From positions 848,855,978 to 848,919,977 of the forward strand of contig NC_090437.1 of assembly GCF_031143425.1 (NCBI RefSeq): DNA of 64,000 bases. The letters are read 5' to 3'. A program made the position numbers and the translations under genes. Positions 26,385-40,800 of this stretch are shown in pieces; within the stretch, counting starts at the first letter, position 1, and each line of letters begins with the position of its first letter. The notes below the pieces were generated by a model. It ran no database searches. It saw only the letters and a list, made by a program, of their open reading frames with translations, and was not told where the DNA came from. This stretch comes from Pleurodeles waltl. Taxonomy: Eukaryota; Chordata; Amphibia; Caudata; Salamandridae.

Positions 26385-27531
26385 TTGCAAAAATCTCCTC
26401 AGTTTTCTTTAAAAAAATGTGATGTGTCCACGTTGTGTTTTGGGGCGTTTCTTGTCACGGGCGCTAGGCCTACCCACACAAGTGAGGTATCATTTTTATC
26501 GGGAGACTTGGGGTTCCCCTGGGTGGATGGAAATTTGTGGCTCCTCTCAGATTCCAGAACTTTCTTTCTCCGAAATGTGAGGAAAATTTGTTTTTTTAGC
26601 CACATTTTGAGGTTTGCAAAGGATTCTGGGTAACAGAACCTGGTCCGAGCCCCACAAGTCACCCCATCTTGGATTCCCCTAGGTCTCTAGTTTTCAAAAA
26701 TGCACCGGTTTGGTAGGTTTACCTAGGTGCCGGCTGAGCAGAGGCCAAAATCTACAGGTAGGCACTTTGCAAAAATTACCTCTGTTTTCTTTAAAAAATT
26801 GGATGTGTCTACGTTGTGTTTTGGGGCGTTTCCTGTCACAGGCGCTAGGCCTACCCACACAAGTGAGGTATCATTTTTATCGGGAGACTTCGGGGAACGC
26901 TGGGTGGATGGACATTTGTGGTTCCTCTCAGATTCCAGAACTTTCTGTCACCGAAATGTGAGGAAAATGTGTTTTTTTAGCCACATTTTGAGGTTTGCAA
27001 AGGATTCTGGGTAACAGAACCTGGTCAGAGCCCCACAAGTCACCCCATCTTGGATTCCCCTAGGTCTCTAGTTTTCAAAAATGCACAGGTTTGGTAGGTT
27101 TCCCTAGGTGCCGACTGAGCTAGAGGCTAAAATCTACAGGTAGGCACTTTGCAAAAAACATCTCTGTTTTAAAAAAAAAATTTGATGTGTCCACGTTATG
27201 TTTTGGGGCATTTCCTGTCACGGGCGCTAGGCCCAACCCACACAAGTGAGGTATCATTTTCATCGGGAGACTTGGGGGAACGCTGGGTGGAAGGTAATTT
27301 GTGGCTTCTCTCAGATTTCATAACTTTCTGTCACCGAAATGTGAGGAAAATGTGTTTTTTTAGCCAAATTTTGAGGTTTGCAAAGGATTCTGGGTAACAG
27401 AACCTGGTCAGAGCCCCACAAGTCACCCCATCATTGATTCCCCTAGGACTCTAGTGTTAAAAAATGCACAGGTTTGGTAGGTTTCCCTAGGTGCCGGCTG
27501 AGCTAGAGGCCAAAATCTACAGGTAGGCATT
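26385..27531. repeat. 3-monomer unit duplicated at 1147 bp
   Basis: The monomer at 26385, marked by CTTTCTTTCTCCG at about 26563, recurs at 27532 (offset 1147). The same 3-monomer step exists in the second 18-mer copy at 33277 and 34424. There it has gone one step further: 33619 and 34766, and 34074 and 35221, are also 1147 apart. The GAGCAGAGG two-base loss is seen at about 26737, 33629 and 34776. The second HOR copy therefore carries one more 3-monomer step than the first. Confidence 0.88.
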
Positions 27532-30500
27532 TTGCAAAAATCTCCTCAGTTTTCTTTAAAAAAATGTGATGTGTCCACGTTGTGTTTTGGGGCGTTTCTT
27601 GTCACGGGCGCTAGGCCTACCCACACAAGTGAGGTATCATTTTTATCGGGAGACTTGGGGTTCCCCTGGGTGGATGGAAATTTGTGGCTCCTCTCAGATT
27701 CCAGAACTTTCTTTCTCCGAAATGTGAGGAAAATTTGTTTTTTTAGCCACATTTTGAGGTTTGCAAAGGATTCTGGGTAACAGAACCTGGTCCGAGCCCC
27801 ACAAGTCACCCCATCTTGGATTCCCCTAGGTCTCTAGTTTTCAAAAATGCACCGGTTTGGTAGGTTTACCTAGGTGCCGGCTGAGCTAGAGGCCAAAATC
27901 TACAGGTAGGCACTTTGCAAAAATCACCTCTGTTTTCTTTAAAAAAAAAATGTGATGTGTCTACGTTGTGTTTTGGGGTGTTTCCTGTCACAGGCGCTAG
28001 GCCTACCCACACAAGTGAGGGATCATTTTTATCGGGAGACTTTGGGGAACGCTGGGTGGACGGAAATTTGAGGCTCCTCTCAGATTTCATAACTTTCTGT
28101 CACCGAAATGTGAGGAAAATGAGTTTTTTAAGCCAAATTTTGAGGTTTGCAAAGGATTCTGGGTAACAGAACCTGGTCAGAGCCCCACAAGTCACCCCAT
28201 CATTGATTCCCCTAGGACTCTAGTGTTAAAAAATGCACAGGTTTGGTAGGTTTCCCTAGGTGCCGGCTGACCTAGAGGCCAAAATCTACAGGTAGGCATT
28301 TTGCAAAAATCACCTCAGTTTTCTTTAAAAAAATGTGATGTGTCCACGTTGTGTTTTGGGGCGTTTCTTGTCACGGGCGCTAGGCCTACCCACACAAGTG
28401 AGGTATCATTTTCATCGGGAGACTTGGGGGAACGCTGGGTGGAAGGAAATTTGTGGCTCCTCTCAGATTCTAGAAATTTCTGTCACCGAAATGTGAGGAA
28501 AATGTGTTTTGTTAGTCAAATTTTGAGGTTTGCAAAGGATTCTGGGTAACAGAACCTGGTCAGAGCCCCACAAGTCACCCCATCATTGATTCCCCTAGGA
28601 CTCTAGTGTTAAAAAATGCGCAGGTTTGGTAGGTTTCCCTAGGTGCTGGCTGAGCTAGAGGCCAAAATCTACAGGTAGGCACTTTGCAAAAATCACCTCA
28701 GTTTTCTTTCAAAAAATGTGATGTGTCCACGTTGTGTTTTGGGGCGTTTCTTGTCATGGGCGCTGGCCTACCCACACAAGTGAGGTATCATTTTTATTGG
28801 GAGACTTGGGGTTCCCCTGGGTGGAAGGAAATTTGTGGCTCCTCTCAGATTCCAGAACTTTCTGTCACCGAAATGTGAGGAAAATGTTTTTTTTTAGCCA
28901 AATTTTGAGGTTTGCAAAGGATTCTGGGTAACAGAACCTGGTCAGAGCCCCACAAGTCACCCCATCTTGGATTCCCCTAGGTCTCTAGTTTAAAAAAATG
29001 CACAGGTTTGGTAGGTTTCCCTAGGTGCCGGCTGAGCTAGAGGCCAAAATCTACAGGTAGGCACTTTGCAAAAATCACCTCTGTTTTCTTTAAAAAAATG
29101 TGATGTGTCTACGTTGTGTTTTGGGGCGTTTCCTGTCACAGGCGCTAGGCCTACCCACACAAGTGAGGTATCATTTTTATCGGGGGACTTTGGGGAACGC
29201 TGGGTGGACAGAAATTTGTGGCTCCTCTCAGATTTCAGAACTTTCTGTCACCGAAATGTGAGGAAAATTTGTTTTTTTAGCCAATTTTAAGGTTTGCAAA
29301 GGATTCTGGGTAACAGAACCTGGTCAGAGCCCCACAAGTCACCCCATCATTGATTCCCCTAGGACTCTAGTGTTCAAAAATGTACAGGTTTGGTAGGTTT
29401 CCCTAGGTGCCGGCTGAGCTAGAGGCCAAAATCTACAGGTAGGCATTTTGCAAAAATCACCTCAGTTTTCTTTCAAAAAATGTGATGTGTCTACGTTGTG
29501 TTTTGGGGCGTTTCTTGTCACGGGCGCTAGGCCTACCCACACAAGTGAGGTATCATTTTTATCGGGAGACTTGGGGTTCCCCTGGGTGGAAGGAAATTTG
29601 TGGCTCCTCTCAGATTCCAGAACTTTCTGTCACCGAAATGTGAGGCAAATATTTTTTTTTAGTGAAATTTTGAGGTTTGCAAAGGATTCTGGGTAACAGA
29701 ACCTGGTCAGAGCCCCACAAGTCACCCCATCTTGGATTCCCCTAGGTCTCTAGTTTTCAAAAATGCACAGGTTTGGTAGGTTTACCTAGGTGCCGGCTGA
29801 GCTAGAGGCCAAAATCTACAGGTATGCACTTTGCAAAAATCACCTCAGTTTTCTTTCAAAAAATGTGATGTGTCCACGTTGTGTTTTGGGGCGTTTCCTG
29901 TCATGGGCGCTAGGCCTACCCACACAAGTGAGGTATCATTTTTATTGGGAGACTTGGGGTTCCCCTGGGTGGAAGGAAATTTGTGGCTCCTCTCAGATTC
30001 CAGAACTTTCTGTCACCGAAATGTGAGGAAAATATTTTTTTTTAGTGAAATTTTGAGGTTTGCAAAGGATTCTGGGTAACAGAACCTGGTCAGAGCCCCA
30101 CAAGTCACCCCATCTTGGATTCCCCTAGGTCTCTAGTTTAAATAAATGCACAGGTTTGGTAGGTTTCCCTAGGTGCCGGCTGAGCTAGAGGCCAAAATCT
30201 ACAGGTAGGCACTTTGCAAAAATCACCTCTGTTTTCATAAAAAAAATGTGATGTGCCTACGTTGTGTTTTGGGGCGTTTCCTGTCACAGGCGCTAGGCCT
30301 ACCCACACAAGTGAGGGATCATTTTTATCGGGAGACTTTGGGGAACGCTGGGTGGACGGAAATTTGAGGCTCCTCTCAGATTTCATAACTTTCTGTCACC
30401 GAAATGTGAGGAAAATGTGTTTTTTTAGCCAAATTTTGAGGTTTGCAAAGGATTCTGGGTAACAGAACCTGGTCAGAGCCCCACAAGTCACCCCATCATT

Positions 30501-33500
30501 GATTCCCCTAGGACTCTAGTGTTCGAAAATGCACAGGTTTGGTAGGTTTCCCTAGGTGCCGGCTGAGCTAGAGGCCAAAATCTACAGGTAGGCATTTTGC
30601 AAAAATCACCTCAGTTTTCTTTAAAAAAATTTGATGTGTCCACGTTGAGTTTTGGGGCGTTTCTTGTCACGGGCGCTAGGCCTACCCACACAAGTGAGGT
30701 ATCATTTTTATCGGGAGACTTGGGGTTCCCCTGGGTGGAAGGAAATTTGTGGCTCCTCTCAGATTCCAGAACTTTCTGTCTCCGAAATGTGAGGAAAATG
30801 TGTTTTTTTAGCCACATTTTGAGGTTTGCAAAGGATTCTGGGTAACAGAACCTGGTCCGAGCCCCACAAGTCACCCCATCTTGGATTCCCCTAGGTCTCT
30901 AGTTTTAAAAAATGCACAGGTTTGGTAGGTTTCCCTATGTGCCGACTGAGCTAGAGGCTAAAATCTACAGGTAGGCACTTTGCAAAAAACACCTCTGTTT
31001 TTTTCAAAAAATTTGATGTGTCCACGTTATGTTTTGGGGCATTTCCTGTCACGGGCGCTAGGCCCAACCCACACAAGTGAGGTATCATTTTCATCGGGAG
31101 ACTTGGGGGAACGCTGGGTGGAAGGAAATTTGTGGCTCCTCTCAGATTCTAGAAATTCCTGTCACCGAAATGTGAGGAAAATGTGTTTTGTTAGTCAAAT
31201 TTTGAGGTTTGCAAAGGATTCTGGGTAACAGAACCTGGTCAGAGCCCCACAAGTCACCCCATCTTGGATTCCCCTAGGTCTCTAGTTTTCAAAAATGTAC
31301 CGGTTTGGTAGGTTTACCTAGGTGCCGGCTGAGCTAGAGGCCAAAATCTACAGGTAGGCACTTTGCAAAAATCACCTCTGTTTTCTTTAAAAAATTGTAT
31401 GTGTCTACGTTGTGTTTTGGGGCGTTTCCTGTCACAGGCGCTAGGCCTACCCACACAAGTGAGGTATCATTTTTATCGGGAGACTTCGGGGAACGCTGGG
31501 TGGACGGAAATTTGTAGCTCCATTCAGATTCCAGAACTTTCTGTCACCAAAATGTGAGGAAAATGTGTTTTTTTAGCCACATTTTGAGGTTTGCAAAGGA
31601 TTCTGGGTAACAGAACCTGGTCAGAGCCCCACAAGTCACTCCATCTTGGATTCCCCTAGGTCTCTAGTTTTAAAAAATGCACAGGTTTGGTAGGTTTCCC
31701 TAGGTGCCGGCTGAGCTAGAGGCTAAAATCTACAGGTAGGCACTTTGCAAAAAACACCTCTGTTCTTTTCAAAAATTTTTATGTGTCCACGTTATGTTTT
31801 GGGTCATTTCCTGTCACGGGCGCTAGGCCCAACCCACACAAGTGAGGTATCATTTTCATCGGAAGACTTGGGGGAACGCTGGGTGTAAGGAAATTTGTGG
31901 CTCCTCTAAGATTCTAGAAATTTCTGTCACCGAAATGTGAGGAAAATGTGTTTTTTTAGCCAAATTTTGAGGTTTGCAAAGGATTCTGGGTAACAGAACC
32001 TGGTCAGAGCCCCACAAGTCACCCCATCATTGATTCCCCTAGGACTCTAGTGTTAAAAAATGCACAGTTTTGGTAAGTTTCCCTAGGTGCTGGCTGAGCT
32101 AGAGGCCAAAATCTACAGGTAGGCACTTTGCAAAAATCACCTCAGTTTTCTTTAAAAAAATGTGATGTGTCCACGTTGTGTTTTGGGGCGTTTCTTGTCA
32201 TGGGCGCTGGCCTACCCACACAAGTGAGGTATCATTTTTATTGGGAGACTTGGGGTTCCCCTGGGTGGAAGGAAATTTGTGGCTCCTCTCAGATTCCAGA
32301 ACTTTCTGTCACCGAAATGTGAGGAAAATGTGTTTTTTTAGCCAAATTTTGAGGTTTGCAAAGGATTCTGGGTAACAGAACCTGGTCAGAGCCCCACAAG
32401 TCACCCCATCATTGATTCCCCTATGACTCTAGTGTTAAAAAATGCACAGGTTTGGTAAGTTTCCCTAGGTGCTGGCTGAGCTAGAGGCCAAAATCTACAG
32501 GTAGGCACTTTGCAAAAATCACCTCAGTTTTCTTTAAAAAAATGTGATGTGTCTACGTTGTGTTTTGGGGCGTTTCTTGCAACGGGCCCTAGGCCTACCC
32601 ACACAAGTGAGGTATCATTTTTATTGGGAGACTTGGGGTTCCCCTGGGTGGAAGGAAATTTGTGGCTCCTCTCAGATTCCAGAACTTTCTGTCACCGAAA
32701 TGTGAGGAAAATGTTTTTTTTTAGCCAAATTTTGAGGTTTGCAAAGGATTCTGGGTAACAGAACCTAGTCAGAGCCCCACAAGTCACCCCATCTTGGATT
32801 CCCCTAGGTCTCTAGTTTAAAAAAATGCACAGGTTTGGTAGGTTTCCCTAGGTGCCGGCTGAGCTAGAGGCCAAAATATACAGGTAGGCACTTTGCAAAA
32901 ATCACCTCTGTTTTCTTTAAAAAAAATGTGATGTGTCTACGTTGTGTTTTGGGGCGTTTCCTGTCACAGGCGCTAGGCCTACCCACACAAGTGAGGTATC
33001 ATTTTTATCGGGAGACTTTGGGGAACGCTGGGTGGAAGGAAATTTGTGGCTTCTCTCAGATTTCATAACTTTCTGTCACCGAAATGTGAGGAAAATTTAT
33101 TTTTGTAGCCAAATTTTGAGGTTTGCAAAGGATTCTGGGTAACAGAACCTGGTCAGAGCCCCACAAGTCACCCCATCATTGATTCCCCTAGGACTCTAGT
33201 GTTCAAAAATGCACAGGTTTGGTAGGTTTCCCTAGGTGCCGGCTGAGCTAGAGGCCAAAATCTACAGGTAGGCATTTTGCAAAAATCTCCTCAGTTTTCT
33301 TTAAAAAAATGTGATGTGTCCACGTTGTGTTTTGGGGCGTTTCTTGTCACGGGCGCTAGGCCTACCCACACAAGTGAGGTATCATTTTTATCGGGAGACT
33401 TGGGGTTCCCCTGGGTGGATGGAAATTTGTGGCTCCTCTCAGATTCCAGAACTTTCTTTCTCCGAAATGTGAGGAAAATTTGTTTTTTTAGCCACATTTT

Positions 33501-34750
33501 GAGGTTTGCAAAGGATTCTGGGTAACAGAACCTGGTCCGAGCCCCACAAGTCACCCCATCTTGGATTCCCCTAGGTCTCTAGTTTTCAAAAATGCACCGG
33601 TTTGGTAGGTTTACCTAGGTGCCGGCTGAGCAGAGGCCAAAATCTACAGGTAGGCACTTTGCAAAAATTACCTCTGTTTTCTTAAAAAAATTGGATGTGT
33701 CTACGTTGTGTTTTGGGGCGTTTCCTGTCACAGGCGCTAGGCCTACCCACACAAGTGAGGTATCATTTTTATCGGGAGACTTCGGGGAACGCTGGGTGGA
33801 TGGACATTTGTGGTTCCTCTCAGATTCCAGAACTTTCTGTCACCGAAATGTGAGGAAAATGTGTTTTTTTAGCCACATTTTGAGGTTTGCAAAGGATTCT
33901 GGGTAACAGAACCTGGTCAGAGCCCCACAAGTCACCCCATCTTGGATTCCCCTAGGTCTCTAGTTTTCAAAAATGCACAGGTTTGGTAGGTTTCCCTAGG
34001 TGCCGACTGAGCTAGAGGCTAAAATCTACAGGTAGGCACTTTGCAAAAAACATCTCTGTTTTAAAAAAAAAATTTGATGTGTCCACGTTATGTTTTGGGG
34101 CATTTCCTGTCACGGGCGCTAGGCCCAACCCACACAAGTGAGGTATCATTTTCATCGGGAGACTTGGGGGAACGCTGGGTGGAAGGTAATTTGTGGCTTC
34201 TCTCAGATTTCATAACTTTCTGTCACCGAAATGTGAGGAAAATTTATTTTTTTAGCCAAATTTTGAGGTTTGCAAAGGATTCTGGGTAACAGAACCAGGT
34301 CAGAGCCCCACAAGTCACCCCATCATTGATTCCCCTAGGACTCTAGTGTTCAAAAATGCACAGGTTTGGTAGGTTTCCCTAGGTGCCGGCTGAGCTAGAG
34401 GCCAAAATCTACAGGTAGGCATTTTGCAAAAATCTCCTCAGTTTTCTTTAAAAAAATGTGATGTGTCCACGTTGTGTTTTGGGGCGTTTCTTGTCACGGG
34501 CGCTAGGCCTACCCACACAAGTGAGGTATCATTTTTATCGGGAGACTTGGGGTTCCCCTGGGTGGATGGAAATTTGTGGCTCCTCTCAGATTCCAGAACT
34601 TTCTTTCTCCGAAATGTGAGGAAAATTTGTTTTTTTAGCCACATTTTGAGGTTTGCAAAGGATTCTGGGTAACAGAACCTGGTCCGAGCCCCACAAGTCA
34701 CCCCATCTTGGATTCCCCTAGGTCTCTAGTTTTCAAAAATGCACCGGTTT

Positions 34751-37230
34751 GGTAGGTTTACCTAGGTGCCGGCTGAGCAGAGGCCAAAATCTACAGGTAG
34801 GCACTTTGCAAAAATTACCTCTGTTTTCTTTAAAAAATTGGATGTGTCTACGATGTGTTTTGGGGCGTTTCCTGTCACAGGCGCTAGGCCTACCCACACA
34901 AGTGAGGTATCATTTTTATCGGGAGACTTCGGGGAACGCTGGGTGGATGGACATTTGTGGTTCCTCTCAGATTCCAGAACTTTCTGTCACCGAAATGTGA
35001 GGAAAATGTGTTTTTTTAGCCACATTTTGAGGTTTGCAAAGGATTCTGGGTAACAGAACCTGGTCAGAGCCCCACAAGTCACCCCATCTTGGATTCCCCT
35101 AGGTCTCTAGTTTTCAAAAATGCACAGGTTTGGTAGGTTTCCCTAGGTGCCGACTGAGCTAGAGGCTAAAATCTACAGGTAGGCACTTTGCAAAAAACAT
35201 CTCTGTTTTAAAAAAAAAAATTGATGTGTCCACGTTATGTTTTGGGGCATTTCCTGTCACGGGCGCTAGGCCCAACCCACACAAGTGAGGTATCATTTTC
35301 ATCGGGAGACTTGGGGGAACGCTGGGTGGAAGGAAATTTGTGGCTCCTCTCAGATTCTAGAAATTTCTGTCACCGAAATGTGAGGAAAATGTGTTTTTTT
35401 AGCCAAATTTTGAGGTTTGCAAAGGATTCTGGGTAACAAAACCTGGTCAGAGCCCCACAAGTCACCCCATCATTGATTCCCCTAGGACTCTAGTGTTCAA
35501 AAATGCACAGGTTTGGTAGGTTTCCCTAGGATGCTGGTTGAGCTAGAGGCCAAAATCTACAGGTAGGCACTTTGCAAAAATCACCTCAGTTTTCTTTAAA
35601 AAAATGTGATGTGTCCACGTTGTGTTTTGGGCGTTTCTTGTCATGGGCGCTGGCCTACCCACACAAGTGAGGTATCATTTTTATTGGGAGACTTGGGGTT
35701 CCCCTGGGGGGAAGGAAATTTGTGGCTCCTCTCAGATTCCAGAACTTTCTGTCACCGAAATGTGAGGAAAATGTTTTTTTTAGCCAAATTTTGAGGTTTG
35801 CAAAGGATTCTGGGTAACAGAACCTGGTCAGAGCCCCACAAGTCACCCCATCTTGGATTCCCCTAGGTCTCTAGTTTAAAAAAATGCACAGGTTTGGTAG
35901 GTTTTCCTAGGTGCCGGCTGAGCTAGTGGCCAAAATCTACAGGTAGGCACTTTGCAAAAATCACCTCTGTTTTCTTTAAAAAAATGTGATGTGTCTACGT
36001 TGTGTTTTGGGGCGTTTCCTGTCACAGGCGCTAGGCCTACCCACACAAGTGAGGTATCATTTTTATCGGGGGACTTTGGGGAACGCTGGGTGGACGGAAA
36101 TTTGTGGCTCCTCTCAGATTTCAGAACTTTCTGTCACCGAAATGTGAGGAAAATGTGTTTTTTTAGCCAATTTTAAGGTTTGCAAAGGATTCTGGGTAAC
36201 AGAACCTGGTCAGAGCCCCACAAGTCACCCCATCATTGATTCCCCTAGGACTCTAGTGTTAAAAAATGTACAGGTTTGGTAGGTTTCCCTAGGTGCCGGC
36301 TGAGCTAGAGGCCAAAATCTACAGGTAGGCATTTTGCAAAAATCACCTCAGTTTTCTTTCAAAAAATGTGATGTGTCTACGTTGTGTTTTGGGGCGTTTC
36401 TTGTCACGGGCGCTAGGCCTACCCACACAAGTGAGGTATCATTTTTATCGGGAGACTTGGGGTTCCCCTGGGTGGAAGGAAATTTGTGGCTCCTCTCAGA
36501 TTCCAGAACTTTCTGTCACCGAAACGTGAGGAAAATGTGTTTTTTTAGCCAAATTTTGAGGTTTGCAAAGGATTCTGGGTAACAGAACCTGGTCAGAGCC
36601 CCACAAGTCACCCCATCTTGGATTCCCCTAGGTCTCTAGTTTTAAAAAATGCACAGGTTTGGTAGGTTTACGTAGGTGCCGGCTGAGCTAGAGGCCAAAA
36701 TCTACAGGTAGGCACTTTGCAAAAATCACCTCTTTTTTCTTTAAAAAATTGGATGTGTCTACGTTGTGTTTTGGGGCATTTCCTGTCACAGGCGCTAGGC
36801 CTACCCACACAAGTGAGGTATCATTTTTATCGGGAGACTTCGGGGAACGCTGGGTGGACGGAAATTTGTGGCTCCTCTCAGATTCCAGAACTTTCTGTCA
36901 CAGAAATGTGAGGAAAATGTGTTTTTGTAGCCAAATTTTGAGGTTTGCAAAGGATTCTGGGTAACAGAACCTGGTCAGAGCCCCACAAGTCACCCCTTCA
37001 TGGATTCCCCTAGGACTCTAGTGTTAAAAAATGCACAGGTTTGGTAGGTTTCCCTAGGTGCCGGCTGAGCTATTGGCCAAAATCTACAGGTAGGCACTTT
37101 GCAAAAAACACCTCTGTTTTCTTTAAAAAAATGTGATGTGTCCACGTTATGTTTTGGGGAGTTTCCTGTCACGGGCGCTAGGCCTACCCACACAAGTGAG
37201 GTATCATTTTTATCGGGAGACTTGGGATTC
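34751..37230. repeat. Satellite A transition segment
   Basis: This segment links the 18-monomer block to the second 10-monomer family. The 35570-36716 part resembles 49729-50876 (offset about 14159), including GGGGGACTTT at about 36069 and CCAATTTTAAGG at about 36168. The monomer at 36717 matches 51260 and 13745. An odd one-base insertion (CTAGGATGCTGG) lies at about 35526, and GGGGGGAAGG at 35706 is a private change. At about 37190-37250 the order crosses into sequence matching 7.7-11.3 kb. Confidence 0.75.
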
Positions 37231-37863
37231 CCCTGGGTGGAAGGAAATTTGTGGGTCCTCATAGATTCCAGAACTTTCTGTCACCGAAATGTGAGGAAAA
37301 TGTGTTTTTTTAGCCAAATTTTGAGGTTTGCAAAGGATTCTGGGTAACAGAACCTGGTCAGAGCCCCACAAGTCACCCCATCTTGGATTCCCCTAGGTCT
37401 CTAGTTTTCAAAAATGCACAGGTTTGGTAGGTTTACCTAGGTGCTGGCTGAGCTAGAGGCCAAAATCTACAGGTAGGCACTTTGCAAAAATCACCTCTGT
37501 TTTCTTTAAAAAATTGGATGTGTCTATGTTGTGTTTTGGGGCGTTTCCTGTCACAGGCGCTAGGCCTACCCACACAAGTGAGGTATAATTTTTATCGGGA
37601 GACTTCGGGGAACGCTGGGTGGATGGAAATTTGTGTCTCCTCTTAGATTCCAGAACTTTCTGTCACCGAAATGTGAGGAAAATGTGTTTTTTTAGCCAAA
37701 TTTTGAGGTTTGCAAAAGATTCTGGGAAACAGAACCTGATCAGAGCCCCACAAGTCACCCCTTCATGGATTCCCCTAGGACTCTAGTGTTAAAAAATGCA
37801 CAGGTTTGGTAGGTTTCCCTAGGTGCCGGCTCAGCTAGAGGCCAAAATCTACAAGTAGGCACT

Positions 37864-40800
37864 TTGCAAAAAACACCTCTGTTTTCTTTAAAAAAATGTG
37901 ATGAGTCCACGTTATGTTTTGGGGAGTTTCCTGTCACGGGCGCTAGGCCTACCCACAGAAGTGAGGTATCATTTTTATCGGGAGACTTGGGGGAACGCTG
38001 GGTGGAAGGAAATTTGTGGCTCCTCTCAGATTCCAGAACTTTCTGTCTCGAAATGTGATGAAAATGTGTTTTTTTAGCCAAATCTTGAGGTTTGCAAAGG
38101 ATTCTGGGTAACAAAACCTGGTCAGAGCCCCACAAGTCACCCCATCATGGATTCCCTTAGGACTCTAGTGTTCAAAAATGCACAGGTTTGGTAGATTTCC
38201 CTAGGTGCCGGCTGAGCTAGAGGCCAAAATCTACAGGTAGGCACTTTGCAAAAAACACCTCTGTTTTCTTTAAAAAAATGTGATGTGTCCACGTTGTGTT
38301 TTGGGGCGTTTCCTGTCACGGGCGCTAGGCCTACCCACACAAGTGAGGTATCATTTTTATTGGGAGACTTGGGGTTCCCCTGGGTGGAAGGAAATTTGAG
38401 GCTCCTCTCAGATTCCAGAACTTTCTGTCACCGAAATGTGAGGAAAATATTTTTTTTTAGTGAAATTTTGAGGTTTGCAAAGGATTCTGGGTAACAGAAC
38501 CTGGTCAGAGCCCCACAAGTCACCCCATCTTGGATTCCCCTAGGTCTCTAGTAGTAAATAAATGCAAAGGTTTGGTAGGTTTCCCTAGGTGCCGGCTGAG
38601 CTAGAGGCCAAAATCTACAGGTAGGCACTTTGCAAAAATCACCTCTGTTTTCTTTAAAAAAAAATTGATATGTCTACGTTGTGTTTTGGGGCGTTTCCTG
38701 TCACAGGCGCTAGGCCTACCCACACAAGTGAGGGATCATTTTTATCGGGAGACTTTGGGGAACGCTGGGTGGACGGAAATTTGAGGCTCCTCTCAGATTT
38801 CATAACTTTCTGTCACCGAAATGTGAGGAAAATGTGTTTTTTTAGCCAAATTTTGAGGTTTGCAAAGGATTCTGGGTAACAGAACCTGGTCAGAGCCCCA
38901 CAAGTCACCCCATCATTGATTCCCCTAGGACTCTAGTGTTAAAAAATGCACAGGTTTGGTAGGTTTCCCTAGGTGCCGGCTGAGCTAGAGGCCAAAATCT
39001 ACAGGTAGGCATTTTGCAAAAATCACCTCAGTTTTCTTTAAAAAAATGTGATGTGTCCACGTTGTGTTTTGGGGCGTTTCTTGTCACGGGCGCTAGGCAA
39101 ACCCACACAAGTGAAGTATCATTTTTATCGGGAGACTTGGGGTTCCCCTGGGTGGAAGGAAATTTGTGGCTCCTCTCAGATTCCAGAACTTTCTGTCTCC
39201 GAAATGTGAGGAAAATTTGTTTTTTTAGCCACATTTTGAGGTTTGCAAAGGATTCTGGGTAACAGAACCTGGTCCGAGCCCCACAAGTCATCCCATCTTG
39301 AATTCCCCTAGGTCTCTAGTTTTCAAAAATGCACAGGTTTGGTAGGTTTCCCTAGGTGCCGACTGAGCTAGAGGCTAAAATCTACAGGTAGGCACTTTGC
39401 AAAAAACACCTCTGTTTTTTTCAAAAAATTTGATGTGTCCACGTTATGTTTTGGGGCATTTCCTGTCACGGGCGCTGGCCTACCCACACAAGTGAGGTAT
39501 CATTTTTATTGGGAGACTTGGGGTTCCCCTGGGTGGAAGGAAATTTGTGGCTCCTCTCAGATTCCAGAACTTTCTGTCTCCGAAATGTGAGGAAAATGTG
39601 TTTTTTTAGCCAAATTTTGAGGTTTGCAAAGGATTCTGGGTAACAGAACCTGGCCCGAGCCCCACAAGTCACCCCATCTTGGATTCCCCTAGGTCTCTAG
39701 TTTTCAAAAATGCACCGGTTTGGTAGGTTTACCTAGGTGCCGGCTGAGCTAGAGGCCAAAATCTACAGGTAGGCACTTTGCAAAAATCACCTCTGTTTTC
39801 TTTAAAAAATTGTATGTGTCTACCTTGTGTTTTGGGGCGTTTCCTGTCACAGGCGCTAGGCCTACCCACACAAGTGAGGTATCATTTTAATCGGGAGACT
39901 TCGGGGAACGCTGGGTGGACGGAAATTTGTAGCTCCTCTCAGATTCCAGAACTTTCTGTCACCAAAATGTGAGGAAAATGTGTTTTTTTTAGCCACATTT
40001 TGAGGTTTGCAAAGGATTCTGGGTAACAGAACCTGGTCCGAGCCCCACAAGTCATCCCATCTTGAATTCCCCTAGGTCTCTAGTTTTCAAAAATGCACAG
40101 GTTTGGTAGGTTTCCCTAGGTGCCGGCTGAGCTAGAGGTTAAAATCTACAGGTAGGCACTTTGCAAAAAACACCTCTGTTTTTTTCAAAATATGTGATGT
40201 GTCCACGTTATGTTTTGGGGCATTTCCTGCCACGGGCGCTAGGCCCAACCCACACAAGTGAGGTATCATTTTCATCGGGAGACTTGGGGGAACGCTGGGT
40301 GGAAGGAAATTTGTGGCTCCTCTCAGATTCTAGAAATTTCTGTCACCGAAATGTGAGGAAAATGTGTTTTTTTTGCCAAATTTTGAGGTTTGCAAAGGAT
40401 TCTGGGTAACAGAACCTGGTCAGAGCCCCACAAGTCACCCCATCATTGATTCCCCTAGGACTCTAGTGTTCAAAAATGCACAGGTTTGGTAAGTTTCCCT
40501 AGGTGCTGGCTGAGCTAGAGGCCAAAATCTACAGGTAGGCACTTTGCAAAAATCACCTCAGTTTTCTTTAAAAAAATGTGATGTGTCCACGTTGTGTTTT
40601 GGGGCGTTTCTTGTCACGGGCCCTAGGCCTACCCACACAAGTGAGGTATCATTTTTATTGGGAGACTTGGGGTTCCCCTGGGTGGAAGGAAATTTGTGGC
40701 TCCTCTCAGATTCCAGAACTTTCTGTCTCCGAAATGTGAGGAAAATGTGTTTTTTTAGCCAAATTTTGAGGTTTGCAAAGGATTCTGGGTAACAGAACCT

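Larger units (their letters stand above)
18724..34750. repeat. Higher-order repeat: 18-monomer unit, 6892 bp period
   Basis: Monomer classes at 22173, 22555, 22938, 23320, 23705, 24088, 24471, 24853, 25236, 25618, 26001, 26385, 26767, 27149, 27532, 27915, 28301 and 28684 recur from 29066 at an offset of 6892-6893. The second copy keeps the order for about 15 monomers and then diverges at about 34750. The segment 18724-19874 also equals 27915-29065 (offset 9191 = 6893 + 2298). The layout is therefore X-Y-Y'-Z-X'-Y''-Z'. Markers shared between copies include GTTTTGTTAGTC (19316, 28507), GCAACGGGCCC (25687, 32579) and CATTTTTCTTTC-type tract changes. A few private substitutions exist, such as AGGCAAAT at 29643. 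Confidence 0.92.
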
